From Erwinia billingiae Eb661 (lineage in GTDB: Bacteria > Pseudomonadota > Gammaproteobacteria > Enterobacterales > Enterobacteriaceae), in contig NC_014306.1 in NCBI RefSeq assembly GCF_000196615.1, forward strand, positions 3,658,001-3,722,000: 64,000 nucleotides of DNA, written 5' to 3'. Below the pieces are notes generated by a model. The model was not told the origin of the DNA. It worked only from the letters and a program-made list of their open reading frames with translations, and made no database searches. Below, in pieces: positions 1-11,444 of this stretch; position 1 is the first letter of the stretch; each line of letters opens with the position of its first letter. The position numbers were made by a program, and so were the translations under genes.

Positions 1-967
1 CGTCAGCGATAATGGTACTGTCGATATTCGATTTATTGACCGAAATCGGCGTTAATAACCAGGACTTCACCTCTTTAGCGCCATTATTTAATGTGGCATT
101 ACTTTCTGGCTGCTGGCCCGAACCTAATTGCACCGCAATTTTCGCCGCGTCATCGGCCAGCTTGCTGATCGGTTTATACACCGTCATGGTTTGGGTGCCC
201 GCCTCAATGCGTTTCACCGCCGCCAGGTCTGCATCCTGCCCCGAGATCGCCACTTTCCCCGCCAGCCCCTGGGCCGATAACGCCTGAATCGCCCCGCCCG
301 CGGTCGCATCATTCGACGCCACCACCGCATCAATGTGGTTATTGTTGGCGGTCAGCGCATTCTCCATAATCTTCAGCGCGTTCTCTGGCAGCCAGCCGTC
401 GACCCACTGATCGCCCACCACTTTGATTTTCCCGCTATCGATCAGCGGCTTGAGCACGGTCATCTGCCCCTGACGGAACAGCTTGGCGTTGTTATCCACC
501 GGCGAGCCGCCCATCAGGAAGTAATTCCCCGTAGGCACGCGCTGTACCAGGCTTTGCGCCTGCAGCTGCCCGACCTTTTCGTTATCGAAAGAGATATAGA
601 AATCGATGTCGGCGTTGTTGATCATCCGGTCATACGCCAGCACCTTGATGCCTTCGCGTTTGGCTTCTTTGATCACGTTGCTCAGCACCTGGCCGTTGTA
701 AGGAATGATCACCAGCACATCGACCCCGCGATTAATCATGTTCTCAATCTGCGCCATCTGCGTCTCTTCGTTGCCGTTGGCGGACTGCACAAATACGTTT
801 GCGCCCAGCGACTCGGCCTTCTTCACAAAAATATCGCGATCTTTCTGCCAGCGCTCCAGACGCAGATCGTCAATCGCCATCCCGATTTTGATTTCTTTAC
901 TGTATCCAGGCTGGCTGGCCAACACTAACAGCGCACAGGCAGAGAGTAAGAGGTGCTTGAATTTCAT
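1..967 (-). CDS. xylF: D-xylose-binding periplasmic protein XylF (3' end outside window)
   Basis: This is the periplasmic receptor of the high-affinity xylose ABC importer XylFGH. About 322 codons are visible; the C-terminus lies beyond base 1. The N-terminus is a signal peptide (MKFKHLLLSACALLVLASQPGYS) followed by mature KEIKIGMAIDDLRLERWQ, typical of XylF. The pentose-binding Peripla_BP_4 fold is recognisable from motifs such as NGNEETQMAQIENMI and VVASNDATAGG. The ATG at 967 is preceded by a GGGTAATAAAA ribosome site. It is divergent from xylAB, as in E. coli, so xylG and xylH are expected just outside the window. Family assignment is firm; ligand specificity is inferred from the family and the neighbours. 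Confidence 0.95.
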   Translation of the reverse strand, partial: MKFKHLLLSACALLVLASQPGYSKEIKIGMAIDDLRLERWQKDRDIFVKKAESLGANVFVQSANGNEETQMAQIENMINRGVDVLVIIPYNGQVLSNVIKEAKREGIKVLAYDRMINNADIDFYISFDNEKVGQLQAQSLVQRVPTGNYFLMGGSPVDNNAKLFRQGQMTVLKPLIDSGKIKVVGDQWVDGWLPENALKIMENALTANNNHIDAVVASNDATAGGAIQALSAQGLAGKVAISGQDADLAAVKRIEAGTQTMTVYKPISKLADDAAKIAVQLGSGQQPESNATLNNGAKEVKSWLLTPISVNKSNIDSTIIAD

Positions 968-1320
968 TTTTATTACCCTTTTTTATTGATGGTGTCGGGG
1001 AAATAGAGGTCACGAAACGTCCAGCGGATTGTTGTCAATTGCTTCCGGTTGAGCAATTACTGATTCTTACCCGTTGATTACGATTTTTGGTTTAGTTTTT
1101 GTTTTATGACCACGGTCATGTTTTGCTGTCATCATTCACCTTCAGCGCATTTAAAAATGCGGCACCGGCTGAAGTTAACTTTTCCCGCTGAATAATGAGA
1201 TCTCACGCACAGTTAATAATTCTCTGAATTTGAGTGTGAAATAACGTAATTGTGGTTCGGCCGCTGAACTCCGAAGATGCCCCTATCCCGCCAGACGGGC
1301 CAGCTACCCAGGAGTCAACC
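968..1320. promoter_or_regulatory. xylF-xylA divergent control region
   Basis: This 353-base gene-free stretch must carry the divergent promoters of xylF and xylAB. Its clearest element is the dyad ATGACC-AC-GGTCAT at 1106-1119, roughly midway. In E. coli this region holds XylR and CRP sites. I cannot match a convincing CRP box: the TGTGAAATAACGTAAT near 1234 has only a good left half. The upstream in-frame extension of xylA from 1252 is judged non-coding. Role of the dyad is inference. Confidence 0.5.
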
Positions 1321-2640
<1,320 letters not shown>

Positions 2641-2657
2641 TACAAGGACACGCCCCT

Positions 2658-4121
2658 ATGTATATCGGCATCGATCTCGGCACCTCCGGGGTGAAGGCTA
2701 TCCTGCTCAGTGAAAGCGGGCAGCTGCTTGCCACGCACGGTGAGCCGCTGACGATTTCACGCCCGCAGCCATTATGGTCCGAGCAGTCGCCTGCTGAATG
2801 GTGGCAGGCAACGGATAAGGCGATGCAGGCGCTGGCGAAACAACAGGATTTGCAGCAGGTGAAGGCCATCGGCCTGACCGGACAAATGCACGGCGCCACG
2901 CTGCTGGATGCGCGCCAGCAGATCTTACGTCCGGCGATCCTGTGGAACGACGGCAGAAGCGCGGCGCAATGTCGGGAACTGGAACAGGCGGTTCCGGCCT
3001 CGCGTGATATCACCGGCAACGTGATGATGCCGGGGTTCACTGCGCCCAAGCTGCTGTGGGTGAAGCAGCACGAGCCGGAGATTTTCAGCCAGATCGACAA
3101 AGTGCTGCTGCCGAAGGATTACCTGCGCTGGCGGATGACCGGTGAATTCGCCAGCGATATGTCCGATGCGGCGGGAACGATGTGGCTGAACGTCCGTCAG
3201 CGTGACTGGAGCGATGAACTGCTGTCCGCCTGCGGCCTGTCCCGCAACGCCATGCCTGCGCTGTTTGAGGGCAACCAGATAACCGGCAAGCTGCACGCCG
3301 AACTCGCCGAGCATTGGGGGCTGGCGGGTAGCTTACCGGTGGTGGCGGGCGGTGGCGATAATGCCGCCGGCGCGATTGGCGTTGGGCTGTATCAGCCGGG
3401 CCAGGCCATGCTGTCGCTTGGCACCTCGGGGGTTTATTTCGCGGTGAGCGACGGCTTCAGGAGCAATCCGGAAAGTGCGGTGCACAGCTTCTGCCATGCG
3501 CTGCCGGAAACCTGGCATCTGATGTCGGTCATGCTGAGCGCGGCGTCCTGCCTGGACTGGGCCTGCAAGCTGACCAATATTCGCGATGTGCCGACGCTGC
3601 TTACGTTGGCGGAGCAGGCCAAACCGGTTGATGCGCCGGTGTGGTTCCTGCCCTACCTTTCCGGAGAACGCACGCCGCATAACAATCCGCAGGCGAAAGG
3701 CGCTTTCTGGGGGCTGACGCATCAGCACGGTGCCGAACATCTGGCGCGCGCCGTGCTGGAAGGGGTGGGTTTTGCGCTGGCGGACGGCATGGATGCGCTG
3801 CATGCCAGCGGCCTGCAACCGCGCAGCATCACGCTGATCGGCGGCGGTGCGCGAAGTGCCTGGTGGCGGCAGATGCTGGCGGATATTTGCGGACATGCAC
3901 TGGAGTACCGCACCGGCGGTGACGTGGGTCCTGCGCTGGGTGCGGCCAGGCTGGCGCAAATCGCGATCAATCCTCACAAGCCGCTCAGCGAGATGTTGCC
4001 CGAGCTGCCGCTGGAACAACGCCATACGCCGGATGCGGAAAATCATCAGCATTATGCCCAACAGCGGGAAACCTTCCGCCAGCTGTATCAGGCGCTGTTG
4101 CCGTTTATGACTGAGGAGTAA
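2658..4121 (+). CDS. xylB: Xylulokinase XylB
   Basis: FGGY-family kinase that phosphorylates D-xylulose to D-xylulose 5-phosphate, feeding the pentose phosphate pathway. It has 487 residues (E. coli 484). The first FGGY lobe starts at the phosphate-binding MYIGIDLGTSGVKA; the substrate motif GQMHGA lies at about 75-80. The catalytic base is Asp234 in GGGDNAAGAIG, and the second-lobe motif IGGGARS is near residue 395. The gene has its own RBS (AAGGACACG) and follows xylA closely. Its product is used by the transketolase encoded at 20266. Confidence 0.97.
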   Translation: MYIGIDLGTSGVKAILLSESGQLLATHGEPLTISRPQPLWSEQSPAEWWQATDKAMQALAKQQDLQQVKAIGLTGQMHGATLLDARQQILRPAILWNDGRSAAQCRELEQAVPASRDITGNVMMPGFTAPKLLWVKQHEPEIFSQIDKVLLPKDYLRWRMTGEFASDMSDAAGTMWLNVRQRDWSDELLSACGLSRNAMPALFEGNQITGKLHAELAEHWGLAGSLPVVAGGGDNAAGAIGVGLYQPGQAMLSLGTSGVYFAVSDGFRSNPESAVHSFCHALPETWHLMSVMLSAASCLDWACKLTNIRDVPTLLTLAEQAKPVDAPVWFLPYLSGERTPHNNPQAKGAFWGLTHQHGAEHLARAVLEGVGFALADGMDALHASGLQPRSITLIGGGARSAWWRQMLADICGHALEYRTGGDVGPALGAARLAQIAINPHKPLSEMLPELPLEQRHTPDAENHQHYAQQRETFRQLYQALLPFMTEE

Positions 4122-4155
4122 TGCCGGTTGAGGAAGGATCTGTGAGCAGGGAATT

Positions 4156-4177
4156 AAGCCCCTTTCGTGAGGGGCTT
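4156..4177. terminator. Hairpin between convergent xylB and yfeX
   Basis: An 8-bp stem (AAGCCCCT / AGGGGCTT) with a 6-base loop lies between the convergent stops at 4121 and 4186. There is no strong T-run on either side, so efficiency is uncertain; position and symmetry suggest a bidirectional terminator. Confidence 0.55.
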
Positions 4178-4185
4178 ATTGCGTA

Positions 4186-5082
4186 TTACAGGGCGGCTAA
4201 CTGCTGCTGAGAAGGCGCATAGAAATAGCTGCCGCTGACCGGCTTGGTAAAGCGCAGCATGGCATCGAACTTATTGTCCAGCTCGCCGAACATGCTTAAC
4301 AGCTGCTTTTCAATGTTGTAAAGCGTGGCGCAATAGGCGAGGAAGAACAGCCCGTTGGTGCCGCTGGCCGTACCGTATGGCAGGCTCTGGCGCAGAATTT
4401 TCAGGCCTTTGCCGTCCTCTTTCAGGTCGACACGGGCCACGTGCGACGTGGCCGGGCGGTCGTCGCCTTCCAGCTCTTCATTGCTCTCTTTGGTGCGGCC
4501 CATAATCTGCTCCTGCTTATTCACCGCCATGCGGTTAAACATCTTCAGATTATGTTCCCAGCGCTGGCTCAAGACGTAGCTGCCACCGGCATTTTCGCCT
4601 GCGCCAATCAGTGCCACCATCGGCCGCTGCTCGCCCTGCGGGTTTTCCGTACCATCAACAAAGCCGCTTAAATCGCGATCTTCCACCCAGCGGAAACCGT
4701 GGGTTTCTTCCACCACGGTAATCGCTCCGCCAAATGCCGCCACCGCCGCCTGCGCCAGGCTGAAGTTCACGTCATGGCGTAAGGACTGAATATGGATCAG
4801 CAGATCGCGCTGCGTGGCGGGTGCCATGCCCTTCCCCAGCGGCTGAAAGTCTTTCAGCTCAGCAGTGCTGTTTGCAGGGTTCAGATCGTTCCATAACGCC
4901 GGGCCAAAGGCGATAACCGCACCCAGTCCCGCATCCGGCCAGCGCTGTTGCAACTGCTCAAGCTGCTGCAGGAAAAGAGGAATACCCTGACGAAAGGCGG
5001 CTAAATCGCCCTGCATCATCGCTTCAAGGTAAACAGCAAAACGGCGATGTTCTAATAAAATGCCGCTCTGGGACTGGGACAT
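4186..5082 (-). CDS. yfeX: Dye-decolorizing heme peroxidase YfeX
   Basis: DyP-type heme peroxidase of 298 residues (E. coli YfeX 299), cytoplasmic. The family GxxDG motif is at 140-144 (GFVDG, catalytic Asp143), and the proximal heme ligand is His214 in DRPATSHV. The C-terminal motif [17 protein letters not shown] is typical. E. coli YfeX has been proposed to act on porphyrinogens or heme, but its physiological role is debated. The ATG at 5082 has AGGAGAG upstream. It lies 15 bases after yfeY in the same direction, as in E. coli. Confidence 0.95.
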   Translation of the reverse strand: MSQSQSGILLEHRRFAVYLEAMMQGDLAAFRQGIPLFLQQLEQLQQRWPDAGLGAVIAFGPALWNDLNPANSTAELKDFQPLGKGMAPATQRDLLIHIQSLRHDVNFSLAQAAVAAFGGAITVVEETHGFRWVEDRDLSGFVDGTENPQGEQRPMVALIGAGENAGGSYVLSQRWEHNLKMFNRMAVNKQEQIMGRTKESNEELEGDDRPATSHVARVDLKEDGKGLKILRQSLPYGTASGTNGLFFLAYCATLYNIEKQLLSMFGELDNKFDAMLRFTKPVSGSYFYAPSQQQLAAL

Positions 5083-5097
5083 GGTGTGGCTCTCCTG

Positions 5098-5715
5098 CTA
5101 TTTTTGCCAGATGATTTTACTGATGGTCCATTTCTGCAGCGCCTCATCCGACGGCATCAGGCCTTCCGGACCGTGCCATTCGCCGGTAAAGACGTAGCTG
5201 ATATGCTGACTGCCTGGCGCATTACACTCCACGCCGTCGCTGTCTTTGCCGGTGCCTTTCTGGCAGGCGCCGAAGGCTTTGCGGAACAGATCGCTGAACG
5301 GCGTACCGATTTTATTGCCGTCGGCGGAGGCGATGCTGCTGTCGGTCACCTCAATACGGTCGACGGTCGACTGCCCGCTCACTTCCACCTTAACCTTGGC
5401 ATCTTTCACGGCCTGGAAGAAGGTCACCACGTTGCCATTATCACTACGCATCCCTTTGCGCACCTGATAGTTGCCGTTGAGGCCGTCACTGATAGCCTCT
5501 TCGGTCATGGCGGTGCTGCCATTCAGCGTGCCGACGCCCTGCTCTTCAACGGTGAGCGAGGAGCCAAACCAGTGCCATGGCGCCAGGCTGGACCACGAAT
5601 AGGTCAGCGGATTCCACCAGGTCGCGCCGTTGGACGGCTGGGGTGAAGGGCCTGAACTGGCGCAACCGGCCAACAGCAAAGCGACGGCGATCAGTGCCGG
5701 GCGAACAGATTTCAT
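5098..5715 (-). CDS. yfeY: YfeY family lipoprotein
   Basis: Predicted lipoprotein of 205 residues, function unknown. It begins MKSVRPALIAVALLLAGC; the LLAGC lipobox gives a lipidated cysteine at residue 18. The frame is open five codons further upstream (ATG at 5730), but the start at 5715 is chosen because ACAGGAGTTGCA precedes it and it gives a proper signal peptide. The remainder is a soluble domain with no catalytic motif that I recognise. It is placed directly upstream of yfeX, probably cotranscribed; the pairing is conserved with E. coli but does not reveal a function. Confidence 0.85.
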   Translation of the reverse strand: MKSVRPALIAVALLLAGCASSGPSPQPSNGATWWNPLTYSWSSLAPWHWFGSSLTVEEQGVGTLNGSTAMTEEAISDGLNGNYQVRKGMRSDNGNVVTFFQAVKDAKVKVEVSGQSTVDRIEVTDSSIASADGNKIGTPFSDLFRKAFGACQKGTGKDSDGVECNAPGSQHISYVFTGEWHGPEGLMPSDEALQKWTISKIIWQK

Positions 5716-5831
5716 TGCAACTCCTGTCATGGTGACTCAAAACGTCTGAACTGGTTGGAGTGTTAATCCGTGAAAAAGTTTTATCCGGCTCACAGAGTCG
5801 GATAAAAACCTGAAAGTGCCAGGCAACAGGT

Positions 5832-6278
5832 TTATGCCATATTGCTGGCAGGATCAAAACAGGCTTTTAACCGCCGGTTGAAAGCCAGCCAGTACAGCGC
5901 CAGCAGATCAAAACCGGTAAACAGGATCACCAGTGGTGAAACGGCGTCGTCGCCGTGCCACAGGGTGAAAGCCTGTAACGCCAGCATCGCCACCAGGGTC
6001 AGCATCAGCACCCAGCGCCAGGCCTGCCAGAGTTTCGGTGCGCGCTGGCGATAGCCGGTTAACAGCAGGCCCAGCGCGGCGGGCACGCCTAATCCCAGCC
6101 CCAACCAGAAGGCATGGGTGTCAGGATAGAATAACGCCAGCAGCGAAGTCCCTTGCTGACGCGAGGCGCCAGCCATCACAAACAGCACCCAGGTGCGGGC
6201 CTGTAACAGCAAAATCGCCCAGAAGCCCAGCGGTAATCGCAGCTGGCCTCGGGCATCGTAATCGTCAGGGGAATACAT
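5832..6278 (-). CDS. yfeZ: DUF2919 inner-membrane protein YfeZ
   Basis: Small integral membrane protein of 148 residues, function unknown. It opens with the family signature YSPDDYDARGQLRLP. Four hydrophobic segments are visible at about 16-36, 57-77, 86-107 and 117-136. Length and position between yfeY and ypeA match E. coli YfeZ. No catalytic residues are recognisable. Confidence 0.85.
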   Translation of the reverse strand: MYSPDDYDARGQLRLPLGFWAILLLQARTWVLFVMAGASRQQGTSLLALFYPDTHAFWLGLGLGVPAALGLLLTGYRQRAPKLWQAWRWVLMLTLVAMLALQAFTLWHGDDAVSPLVILFTGFDLLALYWLAFNRRLKACFDPASNMA

Positions 6279-6334
6279 CAGGTTATTTCACATCACAGGC
6301 AGGAACGTCGGGTGACTCTGCGCCACCCGAGCGA

Positions 6335-6760
6335 TTAATATTCGCGATCTTCAATCAGGCGTTTGCCGAGCAGCGCGCTGTCCACCGCTTCATAATCGAG
6401 CTTTTCATAAAAGCCCATTACCGCATCATTTTCTTCACGCACCATCACGTGGATTTTCGGACATCCGCGGGCGATCAGCTTTTTCTCCAGCCGGTTGATC
6501 AACGCGTTAGCAAAGCCACGGCCCTGATAATCGGGATGAACGCCGAGATAGTAAGCCGACCCACGATGACCGTCGTAACCGCCCATCAGCGTGCCGACAA
6601 TTACCCCACCGACGACCGCCACCAGAAACAGATCGGGATCGTGATTGAGCTTACGCTCGATATCCATTTCCGGATCGTTCCAGGGACGTAATAGATCGCA
6701 ACGCTCCCACAGGGTAATCACTTCTTCAAAATCGTCCTGGCTAAATACGCGAATTTCCAT
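6335..6760 (-). CDS. ypeA: GNAT-family N-acetyltransferase YpeA
   Basis: Acetyltransferase-fold protein of 141 residues, as in E. coli YpeA. The N-terminus [20 protein letters not shown] and the body [11 protein letters not shown] are nearly identical to E. coli. The acetyl-CoA loop is QGRGFANAL in motif A. The frame opens 25 codons upstream (6835), but only the ATG at 6760 gives the conserved N-terminus. Its acceptor substrate is not known. It is divergent from amiA, with about 210 bases holding both promoters. Confidence 0.93.
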   Translation of the reverse strand: MEIRVFSQDDFEEVITLWERCDLLRPWNDPEMDIERKLNHDPDLFLVAVVGGVIVGTLMGGYDGHRGSAYYLGVHPDYQGRGFANALINRLEKKLIARGCPKIHVMVREENDAVMGFYEKLDYEAVDSALLGKRLIEDREY

Positions 6761-6971
6761 GGCGTTGCCCCAGATGTTAACCACAATTTGCTGATTATCA
6801 CGCTTTCTTTCGGCGGTGCAAGCCTCAACCATCATTAAGAGCGAAAAAAACGCCCGAGCCCATCTGTTAGCCTGCTGAAATGGAAAGTAAAAAGTTGAAA
6901 TAGTTCCCTCCTCGCGCGGGAGCTATTGTTACGATATAACAATAAGCACTTTGTGCCCTGAGGATGTGTTG

Positions 6972-7850
6972 ATGAAAAAGTTTGGCCAGATGACCCCGTT
7001 AACTTCCCGACGTCAGCTGCTGCTTTCCGGCCTGGCGTTGGTTTTACTGGCCAATAAACCGGCAAGGGCGAAAGAGGAAAGCGCGTCGCTAAAACTCGCT
7101 TCGGCACGGGCTAAAGCCAACACCCCGCCACCGCCGTCCGCCAACGGCAAAAAAATCGTGATGATCGATCCGGGCCACGGCGGCATTGACTCCGGTGCGG
7201 TGGGCGAAGAGGGTTCCGAAGAGAAACATGTAGTGCTGGAAATTGCCAATCATATCCGCACCATGCTCAACGACCATCCGCATATCGAAGCGCGGCTCAC
7301 CCGCGAGTCCGACCACTTTATTCCGTTGGGTGAACGTGTCGAAATCGCCCATCAGCACGGCGCGAACCTGTTTATGTCGATCCACGCCGACGGCTTTACC
7401 AGCCCCGATGCCAACGGGGCTTCGGTGTTTGCCCTGTCCAATCGCGGGGCCAGCAGCAGCATGGCGCGCTACCTGTCGCAGCGTGAAAATGCCGCCGATG
7501 ACGTCGGTGGCGTCAAAGCCGCCGATAAAGACCACTATCTGCAGCAGGTGCTGTTCGACCTGGTACAGACCGACACCATCAAAAACAGCCTGACGCTGGG
7601 CAAACACGTGCTGGGCCAAATTCGTCCGGTGCATCACCTGCACAGCCAGCATACCGAACAGGCGGCGTTTGCCGTGCTGAAGTCCCCGTCGATCCCGTCG
7701 GTGTTAGTGGAAACCTCCTTTATTACCAACCCGGCTGAGGAGCGTCTGTTAGGCACCACCGCCTTCCGGCAAAAAATCGCCACGGCGATTGTCGGCGGCA
7801 TCGTCAGCTACTTTAATGAGTTCGATGCCAATAACAGACGCCCCAGCTGA
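6972..7850 (+). CDS. amiA: N-acetylmuramoyl-L-alanine amidase AmiA
   Basis: Periplasmic zinc amidase that cleaves the peptide stem from peptidoglycan at the septum during daughter-cell separation. It has 292 residues. The twin-arginine signal TSRRQLLLSGLALVLLANKPARA means Tat export. Amidase_3 zinc ligands are visible as His69 (DPGHGG), Glu84 (SEEKH) and His138 (SIHADG), with catalytic Glu247 in VETSF. The start at 6972 is chosen over 6951 because GAGGATGT precedes it and it places the Tat motif correctly. hemF follows after 50 bases, as in E. coli, and is probably cotranscribed. Confidence 0.95.
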   Translation: MKKFGQMTPLTSRRQLLLSGLALVLLANKPARAKEESASLKLASARAKANTPPPPSANGKKIVMIDPGHGGIDSGAVGEEGSEEKHVVLEIANHIRTMLNDHPHIEARLTRESDHFIPLGERVEIAHQHGANLFMSIHADGFTSPDANGASVFALSNRGASSSMARYLSQRENAADDVGGVKAADKDHYLQQVLFDLVQTDTIKNSLTLGKHVLGQIRPVHHLHSQHTEQAAFAVLKSPSIPSVLVETSFITNPAEERLLGTTAFRQKIATAIVGGIVSYFNEFDANNRRPS

Positions 7851-7897
7851 CCCATTTTGGCGTATACTGCGCGCGTCAATTTTCATCAGCAAGGTAA

Positions 7898-8809
<912 letters not shown>

Positions 8810-8817
8810 GCTAAAAA

Positions 8818-8846
8818 AAGGGGCGATAACACGCTTATCGCCCCTT
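8818..8846. terminator. Bidirectional terminator, hemF / maeB
   Basis: A 12-bp perfect stem (AAGGGGCGATAA / TTATCGCCCCTT) with a CACGC loop. Read on the minus strand it ends in a run of seven T, making it an excellent intrinsic terminator for maeB. On the plus strand the tail after hemF is poorer. Confidence 0.9.
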
Positions 8847-8869
8847 GCATCTTCTTCGGCCGCGCGGCT

Positions 8870-11149
8870 TTATAACGGTGCCGTTTGCGCCTCAACCACC
8901 GCCAACGCCACCATATTGACGATACGCCTGACCGAGGCGATTGGCGTCAGCACATGCACCGGTTTGGCAATCCCCATCAGTACCGGACCGACGGTCACCC
9001 CTTCCGAACAGGACACGCGCAGCAGGTTGTAGCTGATCCGCGCCGCCTCAACGTTCGGCATAATCAGGATATTCGCCGCGCCTTTTAACGGGCTGTCCGG
9101 CATCAACTCCTGACGGATGCTTTCCACTAACGCCGCATCGCCATGCATCTCACCGTCTATTTCCAGCTCCGGCGCGCGCGCTTTCACCAGCGCCAGTGTT
9201 TCCCGCATCTTACAGGCGGCCGGTGCGTTGGAGGTGCCGAAGCTGGAGTGTGAGAGCAGCGCAACTTTCGGTTCGATACCAAACCGGCGCACGGTTTCCG
9301 CCGCCATCAGCGTCAGCTCGCACAGCTGTTCCGGCGTGGGATCCTCATTGACGTAGGTATCGGCGATAAAGGTATTGCCGGCAGGCAGCAGCAGCGCGTT
9401 CATCGCTCCGGCGACCCTGACGCCTTCGCGGAAGCCAAACAGCTTTTCGATTACGTCGTAATGCTCTTTAAAGTCGCCAATGGTGCCGCAGATCAGCGCA
9501 TCCGCTTCACCGCGATGTACCATGATTGCACCAATCAGCGTCGGGTTGCCGATCACCGCGCGCTGGGCCTGTTCCGGCGAGACGCCGCGCCGCTTCATAA
9601 TCTGGTAATACTCACTCCAGTAGGCTTTAAAACGCGGATCGGATTCGTTATTTACCACGTCAAAATCCTTTCCGGCTTCAATCTTCAGCCCCAGTTTTTT
9701 CAGCCGCATGTCAATCACGCTCGGGCGGCCGATCAGGATCGGTTTCGCCAGCCCCAGCGAGACCAGTTCCTGGGTGGCATGCAGCACTCTGGCTTCCTCG
9801 CCTTCCGCCAGCACAATCCGTTTCGGATCTTTTCGTGCCTGCGAAAAGATCGGCTTCATAAACAGATTGGTTTTATAAACAAACTCGCTGAGCTTTTCGC
9901 GATAGGCGTCCATATCCTCGATCGGCCGCGTCGCCACGCCCGAATCCATCGCTGCCTGCGCCACCGCCGGCGCTATCTGCACAATCAGCCGCGGATCAAA
10001 GGGTTTGGGGATCAGGTAATCCGGGCCAAACGCCAGTTCTTCATCGCCATAGGCGGAAGCCACCACGTCACTCTGCTCTGCCAGCGCCAGTTCGGCGATA
10101 GCATGCACCGCAGCCAGCTTCATCTCTTCATTAATCGCCGTCGCACCGACATCCAGCGCGCCACGGAAAATAAACGGGAAGCACAGCACGTTATTCACCT
10201 GGTTGGGATAGTCGGAACGTCCGGTGCAGATAATGGCATCCGGCCGCACCGCTTTTGCCAGCGGCGGCAGAATTTCAGGTTCCGGATTGGCCAGCGCAAG
10301 GATCAGCGGATCGCGCGCCATTTTTTTTACCATCTCCTGCGACATCACGCCGGGACCCGAACAGCCCAGGAAGATATCGGCCCCTTCAATCACCTCATTC
10401 AGCGTGCGTTTGCCGCTGTCCTGCACCGCATACGCCGCCTTGGTTTCCGCCATATTCGCTTCACGGCCCTGGTAAATCACCCCTTTGGAATCGCAGACCA
10501 CGATGTTGTGTTTTTGCATTCCCAACGCCACCAGCAAATTCATGCAGGCGATGGCGGACGCACCGGCGCCCGAAACCACCAGCCGCACGTCGGAAATGGT
10601 TTTCTTCACCACCCGCAGCCCGTTGAGTACCGCGGCAGTACAGATAATGGCGGTGCCGTGCTGATCGTCATGGAACACCGGAATATTCATCCGCTCACGC
10701 AGCGTTTTTTCGATATAGAAGCACTCGGGCGCTTTGATATCTTCCAGATTGATGCCGCCAAAGGTCGGCTCCAGCGCGGCAATCACGTTGATCAGCTTGT
10801 CGGGATCCAGTTCATCAATTTCGATATCGAACACGTCGATGCCGGCGAACTTTTTAAACAGCACGCCCTTCCCTTCCATCACCGGCTTACCTGCCAGCGC
10901 ACCGATATTGCCCAGCCCCAGTACCGCGGTGCCGTTAGAGATCACCGCCACCAGATTTCCCCGCGCGGTGTACTTAAAGGCGGCCAGCGGATCGGCGGCA
11001 ATTTCCAGACAGGGTGCCGCCACGCCCGGCGAGTAAGCCAGTGCCAGATCGCGTTGTGTTGCCAGGGGTTTCGTCGGTGAGACCTGAATTTTTCCCGGAA
11101 CCGGGAACTGATGAAAATCGAGCGCACTCTGCTTCAGTTGTTCGTCCAT
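8870..11149 (-). CDS. maeB: NADP-dependent malic enzyme MaeB
   Basis: Oxidative decarboxylation of malate to pyruvate with NADP, 759 residues as in E. coli. The N-terminal malic domain (about 1-430) shows the proton-relay region [10 protein letters not shown] and [10 protein letters not shown], followed by an NAD-binding fold ([12 protein letters not shown]). The C-terminal 330 residues are a phosphotransacetylase-like domain (PTA_PTB family), which in E. coli is regulatory rather than catalytic. The ATG at 11149 follows AAGGATCC. It is transcribed alone, ending at the strong hairpin 20 bases beyond its stop. Confidence 0.97.
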   Translation of the reverse strand: MDEQLKQSALDFHQFPVPGKIQVSPTKPLATQRDLALAYSPGVAAPCLEIAADPLAAFKYTARGNLVAVISNGTAVLGLGNIGALAGKPVMEGKGVLFKKFAGIDVFDIEIDELDPDKLINVIAALEPTFGGINLEDIKAPECFYIEKTLRERMNIPVFHDDQHGTAIICTAAVLNGLRVVKKTISDVRLVVSGAGASAIACMNLLVALGMQKHNIVVCDSKGVIYQGREANMAETKAAYAVQDSGKRTLNEVIEGADIFLGCSGPGVMSQEMVKKMARDPLILALANPEPEILPPLAKAVRPDAIICTGRSDYPNQVNNVLCFPFIFRGALDVGATAINEEMKLAAVHAIAELALAEQSDVVASAYGDEELAFGPDYLIPKPFDPRLIVQIAPAVAQAAMDSGVATRPIEDMDAYREKLSEFVYKTNLFMKPIFSQARKDPKRIVLAEGEEARVLHATQELVSLGLAKPILIGRPSVIDMRLKKLGLKIEAGKDFDVVNNESDPRFKAYWSEYYQIMKRRGVSPEQAQRAVIGNPTLIGAIMVHRGEADALICGTIGDFKEHYDVIEKLFGFREGVRVAGAMNALLLPAGNTFIADTYVNEDPTPEQLCELTLMAAETVRRFGIEPKVALLSHSSFGTSNAPAACKMRETLALVKARAPELEIDGEMHGDAALVESIRQELMPDSPLKGAANILIMPNVEAARISYNLLRVSCSEGVTVGPVLMGIAKPVHVLTPIASVRRIVNMVALAVVEAQTAPL

Positions 11150-11361
11150 TATCAGGATCCTTGTTTTCTACGGAGGGAGTCAACGCGTCAGTATAAAAGG
11201 GCTTCGCCGGGCAAAACTTGAAGCAGTGCATAAAACCGCCAGGAATTCAGGTTTTATGGAAATGGTTTCCAGTAATCAGCAACAGCGAATAAAACCCGCC
11301 CGGCGTCAGCAACGTGGCGCCTTCAAAGACGGGATAAATGCATGCGGGGGAGAAAAGGCAG

Positions 11362-11380
11362 AGCAGCCATAAAGGCTGCT
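11362..11380 (-). terminator. Possible terminator after the SorC-type regulator
   Basis: A 7-bp stem AGCAGCC / GGCTGCT with an ATAAA loop lies about 65 bases past the regulator's stop. On the minus strand it is followed by CTGCCTTTTCT, a modest T-rich tail. The surrounding 11150-11444 otherwise holds the maeB promoter region. Confidence 0.45.
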
Positions 11381-11444
11381 ACAGAGTAAATCAGCGAGGA
11401 AAGGGCTATCGTTGAACGCCGCGATATCCGGGCGCGTTCCAGCG

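Noticed and set aside
335..928. A 197-codon open frame on the plus strand
   Set aside because: It is antisense to xylF; the minus-strand reading gives a clear periplasmic xylose-binding protein with a signal peptide and ribosome site.
1234..1249. TGTGAAATAACGTAAT as a CRP site for xylAB
   Set aside because: Only the left half matches; the right half agrees at one of five positions.
1252..1320. N-terminal extension of xylA by 23 codons
   Set aside because: The family N-terminus starts at 1321 after AGGAG; the extension has no match to other XylA proteins and lies in the promoter region.
3333..4061. A 242-codon open frame on the minus strand
   Set aside because: Antisense shadow of xylB with no ribosome site and no recognisable protein.
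9461..11080. A 539-codon open frame on the plus strand
   Set aside because: It is entirely antisense to maeB, whose protein is full length and conserved; the product is rich in His/Arg/Gln in the pattern of a codon-bias shadow.
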